NCBI RefSeq assembly: GCF_030463535.1
Contig: NC_132878.1
Location: 29,262,261 to 29,326,260, forward strand
Reading direction: 5' to 3'
Length of the DNA: 64,000 bases
From: Salminus brasiliensis
Taxonomy: Eukaryota > Chordata > Actinopteri > Characiformes > Bryconidae
Below, in pieces: positions 24,223 to 51,554 of the stretch (positions are counted from its first letter, which is position 1; every line of letters begins with the position of its first letter). The notes below the pieces were generated by a model. That model was given only the letters and a program-made list of their open reading frames with translations. It had not been told where the DNA came from and did not search any database. Position numbers and translations under genes: made by a program.

Positions 24223-24369
24223 CATGAAATGATTGTTATGATGTTTCTTTCCATTTTATGCACCTTTAGTGTATGTGAACAGATATGTGCATGCAACACC
24301 TCTACTCATTCAGTCTTTCCACCACTGAAAGTGTGTGTATGTAAATGTCACAGTCCCACTTCACAAACC

Positions 24370-24408
<39 letters not shown>

Positions 24409-24479
24409 CAACTTTCCGTTTCCCGTTCTTCCTAATCTTTCTTTCTCTTTCTTTTCTTCTTCTTCTTTTCCCTGCTGTC

Positions 24480-24510
<31 letters not shown>
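24370..24510. repeat. (CA)n and (CT)n microsatellites
   Basis: CA run at about 24377-24407, CT run at about 24480-24506 and a pyrimidine-rich stretch between. Confidence 0.88.
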
Positions 24511-24511
<1 letters not shown>

Positions 24512-24564
24512 TGAATTCAACTACATTACAAATAATAGTGGGAACACAAGATAAAAACACAGGA

Positions 24565-24780
24565 TAGTTTCTAATAAAGTGGCCAGTGAGTGGAAGCATA
24601 AAGTAGGTGTTTCTAATAAAGTGGCCAGTGAGTGGAAGCACATGGTAGGTGTTTTTAATAAAGTGGCTGTCAGTGGAAGCACAGGGTGGGTGTTTCTAAT
24701 AGAGTGGGCTGGAGGTGGAAGCATAAGGTAGGGGTTTCTAATAACGTGGACAGTGAGTGGAAACACAAGCATTTGTAGCA
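24565..24780. repeat. 42-bp minisatellite, about five units
   Basis: TCTAATAAAGTGGCCAGTGA recurs at 42-bp spacing (24572, 24614, 24656), with decayed units to 24780. The core resembles the end of a DNA transposon seen across fish genomes, and a related TAATAAAGTG-GTGAGTG lies at about 40530. Confidence 0.8.
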
Positions 24781-24904
24781 GCACATAATATCAAACTGTG
24801 TGTGTGTGTGTGTGTGTGTGTATTAAGCAGGTGAGCTAGATTATAGTGACCCCATGACCCACAGCTTTGCTCTCTTACTTAAGCATTGCGAGTAAGAAAG
24901 TTAA

Positions 24905-25530
24905 GTGTGTATGTGATGATGCTGAGGTATATTGGTAATTATGCTGTAAAAATGGTGTATATCAAGCGGTATATAGGGTGTATATTGGGGATAATACTGT
25001 TTATAGGGTGTATATTAGAGATAATAACTCAGTATATGGTGTATATTAGAGATAATAATGTATATAGGGTGTATATTGGTAATTATACTGTACAAATGGT
25101 GTATATTGGAGATAATACTGTTGATAGGGTGTATATTGGGAACTATGCTGTACAAATGGTGTATATTGGAGATAATACTGTCTATAGGGTGTATATTAGA
25201 GAAAATAATGCAGTATATGGTGTATATTGGAGATAATACTGTATATAGGATGTATATTAGAGATAAAAAAATGTATATAGGGTGTATATTAGAGATAATA
25301 ATGTATATTAGGGTGTATATTGGGAATTATGCTGTACAAATGGTGCCTATCAGGGATAATGCAGTATGTAGGGTGTATATTGGGGATAAAGATATGATGG
25401 AAGATGTATGTTGGATATAATGCGGCCTATAAATTGTATATTGGGAAAATGCTATACATATGGTGTATATTGGGAATTGGGAATGTGGTATACAGGGTTT
25501 GTATCAAGGAATAAATGATGCATCATTGGT
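24905..25530. repeat. 30-bp minisatellite of GTATATTGGAGATAATACTG units
   Basis: About 20 units, mostly 30 bp, GTATATTGGAGATAATACTG plus TATATAGGGT, with variants (GGGAATTATG, CTGTACAAATG). The frames at 24886-25420 are repeat translations. Confidence 0.88.
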
Positions 25531-27780
25531 GTATGTTGATCTCTCTGTGAATGGTTGCAATATAACAATTTTTTACAGTAAGCTGAATAGCTGAATCAAA
25601 GTTCAGAACCGTACAAATAAATAATGCTTGTTTATTTGTTTTGATCATTTAGTCTAGTGTAGTATTTCCAGTAGATGATAACTGTGATATATTTTTGGAG
25701 CTGTCTGTCTGTATGTTTTTTTTCTGGTACGCTGTCTGCCTGAGTGCAGAACCTCTGTTTGCACCATTCTGCTGCTGACGAGGATGGTTACCACACTGAG
25801 TTGAGAATAAGTAGCGTTTAACCACATGAACACAGGGCCATGTTGAGAAGGGTCCTGGCTGATTTCTTAACTGCATATGCATTCATTGCACAGCAAAAGA
25901 AACAACATAAATCAAATAATAACCAAACCCACGTATAATAATAGACACATTCATATTGATTGTACACAACTGCCCAGTACTATCGAAATAAGCAGTGATT
26001 TGATAAAGTTTCAGATTTGTTTTACAGCTAAGTCACTATGATTAAGTGGTGCTGCAGTGCTGTACTCTTTCTCTGAGTGAATTTTACGCACTCTAAAAAC
26101 TGCTGGGTGGTTATTTTCTTACCCAACCTAGGACATTTTGCTGGATAATTTCCCCAGTGCTAGGTGGTCTTTTTTGTGCATTTTGTGTAGATTTGAGTTA
26201 TATATTTTATTTTTTTAATAGTAAAAAATGATATTATAAACATCGAACCGGGTTGTTGATTTGAAGTTAGAATGCTGACATCAGTAACCACAAAACAATC
26301 CAAGATCCAAATCCAAAACCAGGATTCAGATCAAACAGAACACGATAAGGTAAACAACAAGCGCTAACGCTCAGTATGCAACAAAAAAGGGGGTTGGCAA
26401 TACCTCACAAAGTGCCAAACAAACAGAACAGGTGTATCTACAAAGATAGTTGATTGTGAACAGGTGTGTGTGTGTGTGTGACGGGAAACCAGTCTTTGAT
26501 TGAGTGAGTGTAATGGGTGGGTGTAATGGTGACGTCATGAGACGGGGAACTGTGGAAATTGTAGTTGAGTTGGTTGACGGAGGCGGAGGGAAATTATGGA
26601 GGCCTGACAGCCCACCGCCTTACTGGAGGGTCACCGATAGTGGTAGCTCGTTATTTGATATTTGTAATTATCGTTTTAAGTAGATTTTATGTGTTGTGCG
26701 TCTCTGTAAAGTTTATTTCCTATTGTTTTTCATCTGTACTTAACATTTTGAAATAAACAAGTCAGAATATCTGCAGCTGAGGGGGAAAGAAGCATAAATA
26801 TTAAAAGATTTGGTTTTAGTTGAACAGTTTGTCTTTGCTTGTTAGGCAGTTATTATGTCTGTCATTTACGCAAGACGAATATGAAAACACTGCCCCCATG
26901 AAATGTATAGCAATGTAATGAAATCAAAGTAGCTGTACACATTATGCATAATTATTAAACGCATGCAAACCTGATCCTGAATGTGTGTTCTGTAATATAG
27001 TGACTTGGTAGGCTGGGGATCAGCTCACACTCTGAGCTGTTTTACACGCCACTCCTAATGTAACACACCTGCCTGAGCTGATGATGCTTCAGGCACGTGT
27101 AAATGCAGGAGTCAGGGGAATCTGCTTGGAACTCTACAGGACCGTCAGCAGGAACAGCAGCACTTGCACCATAGCAACCTTCGTTTGTGCGAGCGCCCCC
27201 CTATGAGCACTTGATGCGCCCCTCTCACAAGTGTGTTCTCTTTCGTGAAGGCAATTACCCATGTTCCTCTGTGATTCTGTGATGTTCCTTGCATAAAGTA
27301 TGAGTGCAATCTGTAATCATTTCCTTTATCAAGATTTAAAATGGTTGCATAAAAAAATTCATTACCACATTACCATTTTATTATCCTTGAAATGATTCTC
27401 TGCCAACGACCAGTTGTTCGTTTTATCAGCAGCACAGCGGAAATAGCAGTAACTGTTAAATCCAGCATCGTGTCAACTGTAGTATTTGACATTTATGCAG
27501 CAGTGTCATGTAGGCGAAGGGACGTTGTGTCCCAATTCTGCTCTAAACTCTCAGATGCCCTGAACACGCATGCCCCTTTCAGCAGCTCTTCGACAACGTC
27601 ATAAAAGTGCACTTTCAGGAAGTGCTTAGGACTTACAGCGAGATTTGGGACAGGGCCATGGAGTGAGCACTGCCACTTAATAATGTCTTCCAGCTTGGTA
27701 AGACACTAGAGATAACTGCATTAAATACTTCAACACTGCCGTCCGAATTGTTAACATTTTTACCTCTAGGAAAGACGACC
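25530..27780. other. Intronic DNA without recognised gene
   Basis: AT-rich, with a short GT run at about 26464-26480 and a perfect CRE-like TGACGTCA at 26530-26537. Positions 26095-26170 look like a decayed interspersed repeat. Positions 27040-27260 are a non-repetitive block of higher GC. Short open frames at 26565 and 27392 lack any family motif. Confidence 0.4.
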
Positions 27781-27794
27781 AATCAGCAGTCACT

Positions 27795-30700
27795 CAGTAA
27801 CTTTAATGCTATCCAGGCGCCCCTCAGTAGCAGTAATGCTGGCTAGGCATCCCTCAGTAGCAGTAATGGTAACCTGTCAGCTCTCAGTAGCAGTAATGGT
27901 AACCTGTCAGCTCTCAGTAGCAGTAATGGTAACCTGTCAGCACTCAGTAGCAGTAATGGTAACCTGTCAGCTCTCAGTAGCAGTAATGGTAACCTGTCAG
28001 CACTCAGTAGCAGTAATGGTAACCTGTCAGCTCTCAGTAGCAGTAATGGTAACCTGTCAGTGCCCAGTAGCAGTAATGCTGGCCAGGCGTCCCTCAGTAG
28101 CAGTAATGGTAACCTGTCAGCTCTCAGTAGCAGTAATGGTAACCTGTCAGCACTCAGTAGCAGTAATGCTGGCCAGGCGTCCCTCAGTAGCAGTAATGGT
28201 AACCTGTCAGCACTCAGTAGCAGTAATGGTAACCTGTCAGCACTCAGTAGCAGTAATGCTGGCCAGGCGTCCCTCAGTAGCAGTAATGGTAACCTGTCAG
28301 CACTCAGTAGCAGTAATGCTAGCCAGACATCCCTCAGTAGCAGTAATGGTAACCTGTCAGCACTCAGTAGCAGTAATGCTGGCCAGGCGTCCCTCAGTAG
28401 CAGTAATGGTAACCTGTCAGCTCTCAGTAGCAGTAATGCTGGCTAGGCGTCCCTCAGTAGCAGTAATGGTAACCTATCAGCACTCAGTAGCAGTAATGCT
28501 GGCCAGGCGTCCCTCAGTAGCAGTAATGGTAACCTGTCAGCTCTCAGTAGCAGTAATGCTAGCCAGACATCCCTCAGTAGCAGTAATGGTAACCTGTCAG
28601 CTCTCAGTAGCAGTAATGGTAACCTGTCAGCACTCAGTAGCAGTAATGCTGGCCAGGCGTCCCTCAGTAGCAGTAATGGTAACCTGTCAGCACTCAGTAG
28701 CAGTAATGCTGGCCAGGCATCCCTCAGTAGCAGTAATGGTAACCTGTCAGCACTCAGTAGCAGTAATGCTGGCCAGGCGTCCCTCAGTAGCAGTAATGGT
28801 AACCTGTCAGCACTCAGTAGCAGTAATGCTGGCCAGGCGTCCCTCAGTAGCAGTAATGGTAACCTGTCAGCTCTCAGTAGCAGTAATGCTGGCCAGGCGT
28901 CCCTCAGTAGCAGTAATGGTAACCTGTCAGCTCTCAGTAGCAGTAATGGTAACCTGTCAGCTCTCAGTAGCAGTAATGCTGGCCAGGCGTCCCTCAGTAG
29001 CAGTAATGGTAACCTGTCAGCACTCAGTAGCAGTAATGGTAACCTGTCAGCACTCAGTAGCAGTAATGCTGGCCAGGCGTCCCTCAGTAGCAGTAATGGT
29101 AACCTGTCAGCACTCAGTAGCAGTAATGCTGGCCAGGCGTCCCTCAGTAGCAGTAATGGTAACCTGTCAGCACTCAGTAGCAGTAATGCTGGCCAGGCGT
29201 CCCTCAGTAGCAGTAATGGTAACCTGTCAGCTCTCAGTAGCAGTAATGCTGGCCAGGCGTCCCTCAGTAGCAGTAATGGTAACCTGTCAGCTCTCAGTAG
29301 CAGTAATGGTAACCTGTCAGCTCTCAGTAGCAGTAATGCTGGCCAGGCGTCCCTCAGTAGCAGTAATGGTAACCTGTCAGCACTCAGTAGCAGTAATGGT
29401 AACCTGTCAGCACTCAGTAGCAGTAATGGTAACCTGTCAGCTCTCAGTAGCAGTAATGCTGGCCAGGCGTCCCTCAGTAGCAGTAATGGTAACCTGTCAG
29501 CACTCAGTAGCAGTAATGCTGGCCAGGCGTCCCTCAGTAGCAGTAATGGTAACCTGTCAGCACTCAGTAGCAGTAATGCTGGCCAGGCGTCCCTCAGTAG
29601 CAGTAATGGTAACCTGTCAGCACTCAGTAGCAGTAATGCTGGCCAGGCGTCCCTCAGTAGCAGTAATGGTAACCTGTCAGCTCTCAGTAGCAGTAATGCT
29701 GGCCAGGCGTCCCTCAGTAGCAGTAATGGTAACCTGTCAGCTCTCAGTAGCAGTAATGCTGGCCAGGCGTCCCTCAGTAGCAGTAATGGTAACCTGTCAG
29801 CTCTCAGTAGCAGTAATGCTGGCCAGGCGTCCCTCAGTAGCAGTAATGGTAACCTGTCAGCACTCAGTAGCAGTAATGGTAACCTGTCAGCACTCAGTAG
29901 CAGTAATGGTAACCTGTCAGCTCTCAGTAGCAGTAATGCTGGCCAGGCGTCCCTCAGTAGCAGTAATGGTAACCTGTCAGCACTCAGTAGCAGTAATGGT
30001 AACCTGTCAGCACTCAGTAGCAGTAATGCTGGCCAGGCGTCCCTCAGTAGCAGTAATGGTAACCTGTCAGCTCTCAGTAGCAGTAATGGTAACCTGTCAG
30101 CACTCAGTAGTAGTAATGCTGGCTAGGCGTCCCTCAGTAGCAGTAATGGTAACCTGTCAGCACTCAGTAGCAGTAATGCTGGCCAGGCGTCCCTCAGTAG
30201 CAGTAATGGTAACCTGTCAGCACTCAGTAGCAGTAATGCTAGCCAGACATCCCTCAGTAGCAGTAATGGTAACCTGTCAGCACTCAGTAGCAGTAATGCT
30301 GGCCAGGCGTCCCTCAGTAGCAGTAATGGTAACCTGTCAGCTCTCAGTAGCAGTAATGGTAACCTGTCAGCACTCAGTAGCAGTAATGCTGGCCAGGCGT
30401 CCCTCAGTAGCAGTAATGGTAACCTGTCAGCACTCAGTAGCAGTAATGCTAGCCAGACATCCCTCAGTAGCAGTAATGGTAACCTGTCAGCACTCAGTAG
30501 CAGTAATGCTAGCCAGACATCCCTCAGTAGCAGTAATGGTAACCTGTCAGCACTCAGTAGCAGTAATGGTAACCTGTCAGCACTCAGTAGCAGTAATGCT
30601 AGCCAGACATCCCTCAGTAGCAGTAATGGTAACCTGTCAGCACTCAGTAGCAGTAATGGTAACCTGTCAGCACTCAGTAGCAGTAATGCTAGCCAGACAT

Positions 30701-30965
30701 CCCTCAGTAGCAGTAATGGTAACCTGTCAGCACTCAGTAGCAGTAATGGTAACCTGTCAGCACTCAGTAGCAGTAATGCTAGCCAGACATCCCTCAGTAG
30801 CAGTAATGGTAACCTGTCAGCACTCAGTAGCAGTAATGCTGGCCAGGCATCCCTCAGTAGCAGTAATGGTAACCTGTCAGCTCTCAGTAGCAGTAATGGT
30901 AACCTGTCAGCTCTCAGTAGCAGTAATGCTAGCCAGACATCCCTCAGTCAGGCAGCACTCAGTAT
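27795..30965. repeat. 30-bp minisatellite, array 2 (family M30), 3.2 kb
   Basis: About 105 head-to-tail 30-bp units, all sharing CTCAGTAGCAGTAATG. Three internal variants exist: GTAACCTGTCAGC (type A), CTGGCCAGGCGTCC (type B) and CTAGCCAGACATCC (type C). After the first two units, B or C is always followed by at least one A, giving 60- and 90-bp super-units. Because 30 is a multiple of three, one frame stays open for 1053 codons (27806-30967), encoding VAVMVTCQHS and VAVMLARRPS units. There is no flanking splice or coding context, so it is treated as non-coding. Confidence 0.97.
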
Positions 30966-31470
30966 AAATGTATTTACACGTCTATCTGATCATATTCTAG
31001 GCTCAGATTATGTTGTTGGGTGCTGGTAAACATGTAACATGTGCATCATCTCCTGAACAAAATCTATTTTTGTGCTTATTGCGCTGTTCCTCGCAGAAGC
31101 CCTGCTGTGCGTTAATCTCAAATAATCTACTATGGTTATTTTTAACTCCAGCGGTTTTATGAGTCAGCGAGGCCGAGCTCATTCCAGAATTATCCGGGTT
31201 AATTAAGTCAGCCGGCTGAAGAACTGGGCTGCTGTAGGTGTTTTTGCATTTGGAGAAGAGGGTGACCTAATTGCTGGATGTTTTTGTACCTTGTGTTGAC
31301 GTTACTTAACCAGTCAGGCTGATGGATAGCAGGTCGATATTTCTGTACGTTGAGTAGACTGGTGGGTGGTGGGTGGGTGACTTTTCTCGTCTTCAGGCCG
31401 ATGGCCTGAACTTTATCATTTTTTTCCGCTCTGACTGGTATGTTTTTTTCCTTGCAGCAGAGTGAATGGA
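30966..31470. other. Non-repetitive island in fyn intron 1
   Basis: Unique-looking sequence with a MAF/AP-1-like TGAGTCAGCGAGG at about 31161 and GTTAATTAAGTCAGC at about 31198. A candidate regulatory element on composition only. Confidence 0.3.
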
Positions 31471-31497
31471 ACTGTGTGTGTGTGTGTGTGTGTGTGG
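31471..31497. repeat. (GT)n microsatellite
   Basis: Short GT run. Positions 31500-32540 hold no recognised gene apart from a short CA run at about 31852-31867. Confidence 0.85.
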
Positions 31498-32539
31498 TGT
31501 TTCCTGTTCACCTCCAGTCTAGTTAGTCACCTTGTGATTGGCTGTCATTCTTAAAGTTCGCATAGTCAGCTCTAGTGGTCCTAACTAATAGCTGATAAAG
31601 TGCGTAATTAAAGGAACGTACAATCGGTCCAAGTTATTTTACCCCGTGTCTTTTTCCTCAGTGTCATAAAATGATGTATGATGCTTGAAAACAAAGTAAT
31701 GTAGGCTAATTAAAATGCTAATGCTGTTTACAGAATGACTGCGGCTACATCACACACAGGAGCCATAGAGGGAAGACCACACACACAGTGTTATAAATGT
31801 ATTGCAGTGAATGGAGTTCACTCTCTCTCGCTTGGCTATGGAGAGCTGTACCCACACACACACACACCACAGTGCGTCTGGAGCTGTCTGGTCTCCTAGC
31901 AACGCTGTTGGAAGTCTGAAGTGTTTCTGAAAGGTTTATACGACTCAAATGTGGCTTCCTACCCTCACTGATGGGCCGGTTTATATGCAGTCACCTAGGG
32001 CCCCAAACCACCAGAGGCCCTACCACCACCATGTAGCATTTATTTAGGTTGTTTTATTTATTCATTCTATAACATTTCAGTTATTGCCCATGGATCAAGA
32101 TCAAAGCTGAAGGTAAACCTCACCAGTATTTTGTCCGGTTGTGCTGTTCTGTTCTCCTGTCCGCTCTTTGTTGGTGGCTGATCTGTCAGTTGTCAGTTGT
32201 CAGTCTGTCAGTTTTTACTATATCTGACTTCATCCAAAGCTACTGTAAGATATGTGTAAAACGAGTCCAGACACTGCTAACCGGATACACACTGAGTGTC
32301 CATCACTCAGTATAGTATCAGAACACAGCAGAACTGGCGAACACCACTAACAGCACAAAAAGCGACTGGTCCATCTTTATATGGTAATCCATCCAGCATG
32401 GCCACACATCTTCATCCCTACATCCCTTTTTTTCTTTTTTGCTAATTCGAACTGGTCTAGTGGTTGGATATCCATGATCCATTCTATGTGAAGATACATT
32501 CTATTCTATGGCCATGATGCAACATGATTGCCTGAATAC

Positions 32540-33205
32540 CAGAATCAGAATAGCCAGAATACCAGCTAATCAGCACTCAGTAGCCAGAGTGCCAGTCAAT
32601 CAGCGCTCAGTAGATAGAATGCCAGTCAATCAGCACTCAGTAGCCAGAATGCCAGTCAATCAGCGCTCAGTAGATAGAATGCCAGTCAATCAGCACTCAG
32701 TGGCCAGAATGCAGCCATAGAATACCAGTCAATCAGCACTCAGTAGATACAATGCCAGTCAATCAGCACTCAGTAGATACAATGCCAGTCAATCAGCACT
32801 CAGTAGATACAATGCCAGTCAATCAGCACTCAGTAGATAGAATGCCAGTAAATCAGCACTCAGTAGATAGAATGCCAGTAAATCAGCACTCAGTAGCCAG
32901 AATGCCAGCCATTCAGCACTCAGTAGCCAGAACACACTCAGTAGCCAGCACACTCAGTAGATAGAAAGCCAGCCAATCAGCACTCAGTAGATAGAATGCC
33001 AGTCAATCAGCACTCAGTAGCCAGAATGCCAGCCATTCAGCACTCAGTAGCCAGAACACACTCAGTAGCCAGCACACTCAGTAGATAGAAAGCCAGCCAA
33101 TCAGCACTCAGTAGATAGAATGCCAGTCAATCAGCACTCAGTAGCCAGAATGCCAGTCAATCAGCACTCAGTATATAGAACGCCAGCCAATCAGCACAGT
33201 TTTTT
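32540..33205. repeat. 30-bp minisatellite, array 3 (family M30)
   Basis: About 21 units with the core GCCAGTCAATCAGCACTCAG followed by TAGATAGAAT or TAGCCAGAAT. Deleted units lie near 32935 and 33058 inside a duplicated block. It is the reverse complement of the array at 1141-1862 and aligns with array 2 at 22 of 30 positions by eye. Confidence 0.95.
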
Positions 33206-33528
33206 TCATTAAATATTTGTACCTCCATTCCCTAACCATTCAATACAGGCTGGCTAAGACGCACCCTTGAGTATTTCATATTTATATATAGACAGCTGTG
33301 GCAGTAGCTGAAGGTCAGTGATGATATCACTTCCTGTGTTGTGTTTTTTTTTAAAAGCCACTGTTTATTTCTGACTCACCGCAGTCTGATCTTTGACCCC
33401 TGTGAGGTTAGCACCATAGTTCACATAATCCAGAAATCAGAAGATTCTCTCATTATCTCTCTCTCCCTCTCTCTCTCCTCCTTTTCCCCCCCATTCTCTT
33501 TTTTACTGTCTTAACTCTTTCCTCCCCG

Positions 33529-33562
<34 letters not shown>

Positions 33563-33780
33563 ATTGCTCTCCCTCTGATGTTGAGTTTATTTGACACAGT
33601 CAAAGCGCCCTGCATAATTGATTGATGGACAAGCTGAGTGCTGATGTCATCTGCTATGGTGTATGTGTGTGTATGTGTGTGTGTTTAAACACAGTACCTA
33701 ATGCTGACTCTCAGCAATAACTAATACTAAATTGTCACAGCCGAGACGGGTCTCATCCTGTAAGCCACTTACAGCTTTGT
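33206..33780. other. Intronic DNA with CT and GT microsatellites
   Basis: CT-rich tract from about 33448 to 33560 and a GT run at about 33661-33684. No gene seen. Confidence 0.6.
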
Positions 33781-34220
33781 AAATGGGAGGACAGTGTGTG
33801 TGTGTGTGTGTGTGCGCACACAACCAGTGCTCTACTTGTGCTGTTGCATTTTTGCCATTGCCATGGCATTTAGTGGTTGCCGTGGAGTTTTGTGGTCGCC
33901 GGCGGCAATTATTTTCTGCCGGACGCCACAGCAGGCCATCAGAGCATCCAGATAAACAGCACCGGAAAACTCACACACTCACTCTCACTCACACACTACT
34001 CTCTCTCTCCTTCTCTCTCTCTCTCAAACACACACACACACACTTCCTCTGTCTCACTGCCAGTGAGTGAATCAGTTTACACCATTCAGCTGCTTCAGAG
34101 TCTGACAGCCAGACAGAGATTACACACACACACACACACACACTCACACACACAGTTCCCCTCTGCTCCTCTGCTGCTGGGTGTTCCTGTCCTTGTGGAG
34201 CACAGTGTGCTCAAATGAGC
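33781..34220. repeat. GT, CT and CA microsatellite cluster
   Basis: GT run at about 33796-33814, CT run at 34000-34024, CA runs at 34027-34043 and 34121-34154. Confidence 0.8.
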
Positions 34221-34289
34221 TCAGACAGTGTGTGTGTTTGGAGTTACAGTCAGTTGTATAACAGCACATCAGCCGCGATATGATATTGT

Positions 34290-35540
34290 CATGATCCTTG
34301 ATCTTTTCATCATTACTACAACTGCAACATTATCAAGGATACTTCTATATTATACTGTACAATATTATACTGTACTTGTACAGGGAAATGATCTCAAATC
34401 CTATACAGTATGATACGATACCTCAACCTCAACAGTATTATCCTGCCACTTATACAATATTATCATAACAATCTTTCAGCTTCAATATTATCATGATACT
34501 TACAATGCTATATTATCAAAATACTTCATCTTGCAAAATGCAACATCATGTAGCATGTAGCATCATGTAGCTATGTGCTGCATCATGATACTGATACAGT
34601 GTGATACCCTACTTTAGCTGCAATATTTTCACAATATTTATACATTATTACAATACTTCCGCTACAGTTTTATACAGTATGATACGACACTTAAGCTACA
34701 ATATTATCACAATACTTAAACAGTATAATACATCAGCACAGTCTTATCACAAAACCTATACAGTACGATACATTACTTCAGCTACAGTATGAAACGAAAC
34801 TTCAGTTACAATATTAAAACGAAATGTTTACAGTATTATATGAAAATTCAGGTACAATGCTTTTACAATACTATATTATCATAATATAATGAATCTCATA
34901 CAGTATGAAACAATACTTCATCTGCAGTATTGTATCAGTATAGCAAAAAACAGCATCATCGTAATATTTCAGCTACAATGCTACAACAATACGTACAATA
35001 TTGCCATAATACTTCAGCTACAATGTTGTAATGAAACTTCTACAGTATGAAACAATACTTTAGCTAAAACATTATAAATGAAACAAAATATGTATGATCA
35101 TAATCGTCATAATATCAGTATGAAATGCTAATTCAGCTACAATATTAACAGTATTGGTAACAAGCAATATTATCTTAATACTTCAGAAATAATATTGAAC
35201 AAACAAAACTTCTACGGTATGAAACAATACTTCATCTGCAGTATTGTATCAGTATTGTAAACAAATGGTATTATTATAATAGTTCAGCGACAATACTTAC
35301 AATATTGCCATAATACTTTAGATACAATATTATGACAAAATTTGTACTGTATGAAATGAAACTTATATGACACTTATATGAAATTAACATAATACGTCAG
35401 CTACAATGTTATAAGTAAATGTTTACAGTATGTTATGAAACCTCAGCTACAATATAACAAAGAAATATGCAATTATATTAAACTTTAGGTACAATGCTTT
35501 TACAATGCACTGCAATAATATCATAAAAATTTACAGAATA
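34290..35540. repeat. Degenerate AT-rich repeat around CAGCTACAATATTAT
   Basis: Recurring ATAATACTTCAGCTACAATA, TACAGTATGAAACAATACTT and similar motifs at irregular 30-50-bp spacing over 1.25 kb. It looks like an old minisatellite with many substitutions. Confidence 0.75.
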
Positions 35541-35544
35541 TGAT

Positions 35545-35951
35545 ACAGTCCTTCATCTAGGTTGTGTCTCGGAGGACGCACATGCTAGCATTACGTAAAG
35601 GGGGGTCCTGGATAATGGGGTTTACTGAAAATGACCAAACTGGGAAGAGCCATATTAGTGTCTGTAAAGAGGTAAAAGCTAAGCAGGTGGGTTATGCAGT
35701 CAGTACAGCTCTTGAAAGCAGGTCAATATATATATTTTTTTTGATTGACCATTGGTAGGTGTAAAAGCATGCTATCACTCTTTATCTTCTGTGCTAATAG
35801 GTACTGGATGGACTAAGAAGCTCCACTGAGGTTCAAGAGAAGAGCTCTGTTATTTGTGTGTGTATGAGAGTGAGTGTTGATGCTTTAGTGATATTGTGAA
35901 ACTAATAATAAAAAAATTAATCCCCCCCTTTTCCCTCTCTCTCTCTCTTAG
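35545..35951. other. End of fyn intron 1
   Basis: Positions 35555-35700 resemble an interspersed-repeat fragment (TGTGTCTCGGAGGACGCACA). A CT run at 35935-35948 forms the polypyrimidine tract of the acceptor at 35950-35951. Confidence 0.45.
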
Positions 35952-35957
35952 TAGAAG

Positions 35958-50280
<14,323 letters not shown>

Positions 50281-51554
50281 CCCACCCCGCACTGACCCAC
50301 GCTGGGGACACCCCTCTAGCGCCTACCTGCCTGTCCACAAGTCACAGTGAAGCTTCACTGAACTGTACCTTGCAGACGTGAAGCAGCTGGTGCTTCTGGC
50401 GAAGGGAAAATTTCAAAGTTAGGACACGCTTCGACCCACCTGGATTTACAAATCAGACACAAGGGGGTGGTGAAGGAGGGGATTTGTGGGTGAGTGAGGA
50501 AATGGGCAGGATGGGTACAGTGGTTGTTTGCATTTTTTATTATCCCTGTAGACTCGTGATGAGTAAATACACTCTTAAAAAGTGGTTCTTTTAAAGGCAG
50601 TGGTTCTGCGTAGAATCATGACAATTGGATGCTTAAATGGTTCTTTGCCCGATTAAGGCTTCTTTTTATTTGCTTTTGTAGGTGGTTCTAGATAGATTCA
50701 TGACAACTTAAAGAACCCCTTAGACATTTGAATGGTTGTTTTTTTTTTTATGGTTCTACATATTCTATTGCACCTGCTAGAACATTCTCTGTTACCATGG
50801 CAACACAACAGCCCAAGCAACAAACAATCTATCAAGTTCATGGTAAATGTTAGGGGTGCAAGGATTCAGCTCATCGTTTGATTCACTTTGATACTATATA
50901 AAAGTTCATTATTTCAGACAAAATCTAATAGCATCTCAGTCTAATCCGCTACACTGCCAGTCAAAAGTTTTAGAACCCTCCGGTGTTCTCAGTTCTTCAA
51001 TTTGATTTGAGAATTTCACAGCATTACAACTTTCTGAAGGGACTGCTAATAAAGTGTTTCTCTGACAAATTCGTCCTCTCTGCCCAGATAATCAGTTTTA
51101 AAGAACGTTCTCAGGAGTCTAAAACTTTTGCACAGCACTGCACGGATCGGGAGAGTTACGGTTGGTGACGTGACATTTTTGCGACTTTGAGAAAAGCATC
51201 CAGATGATTTATGATGCAATAAGGAAGCATGTAAACATGTCAATTGCATCTGCTTTATGTTTTTTCCCATTGTTTTCAGTTCCTGTTTTTGTTCTCTTCT
51301 GTTGTTGTGTGTCAATTGTGCATGTAGTCAATTAGCCAAGATATCTTCAGCAGTGGACGTATCTCCTAGCTTAAAGCCTGAACTGTATCTGTACTTCAGT
51401 CCATGTTTATAGATAGCAGTGAGTCACACAGTGTCAGAAACTATATAAGCAAGTCTAGTAGAGATTATTAAACAATAATTGTTATTGAATTGAGAAACAA
51501 GGCTGAATTTGGCCTCTTACTCAGAGGCTTCATATTCAACTTAAATGGTTCAGC

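Larger units (their letters stand above)
11339..35951 (+). other. fyn: fyn intron 1 (24.6 kb)
   Basis: The donor is GTAAGA at 11339. The acceptor is the AG at 35950-35951 after a CT-rich tract. The intron is mostly tandem repeats and transposon remnants, listed separately. Positions 11430-11560 and 13020-13240 show nothing distinct. Confidence 0.5.

Noticed and set aside
27392..27604. 70-codon frame as a small gene
   Set aside because: No recognisable motif, no splice context and near-random composition.
27806..30967. 1053-codon open frame as a repetitive protein gene
   Set aside because: The frame is open only because the 30-bp unit contains no stop in that phase. There is no signal peptide, unique flank, splice context or codon bias.
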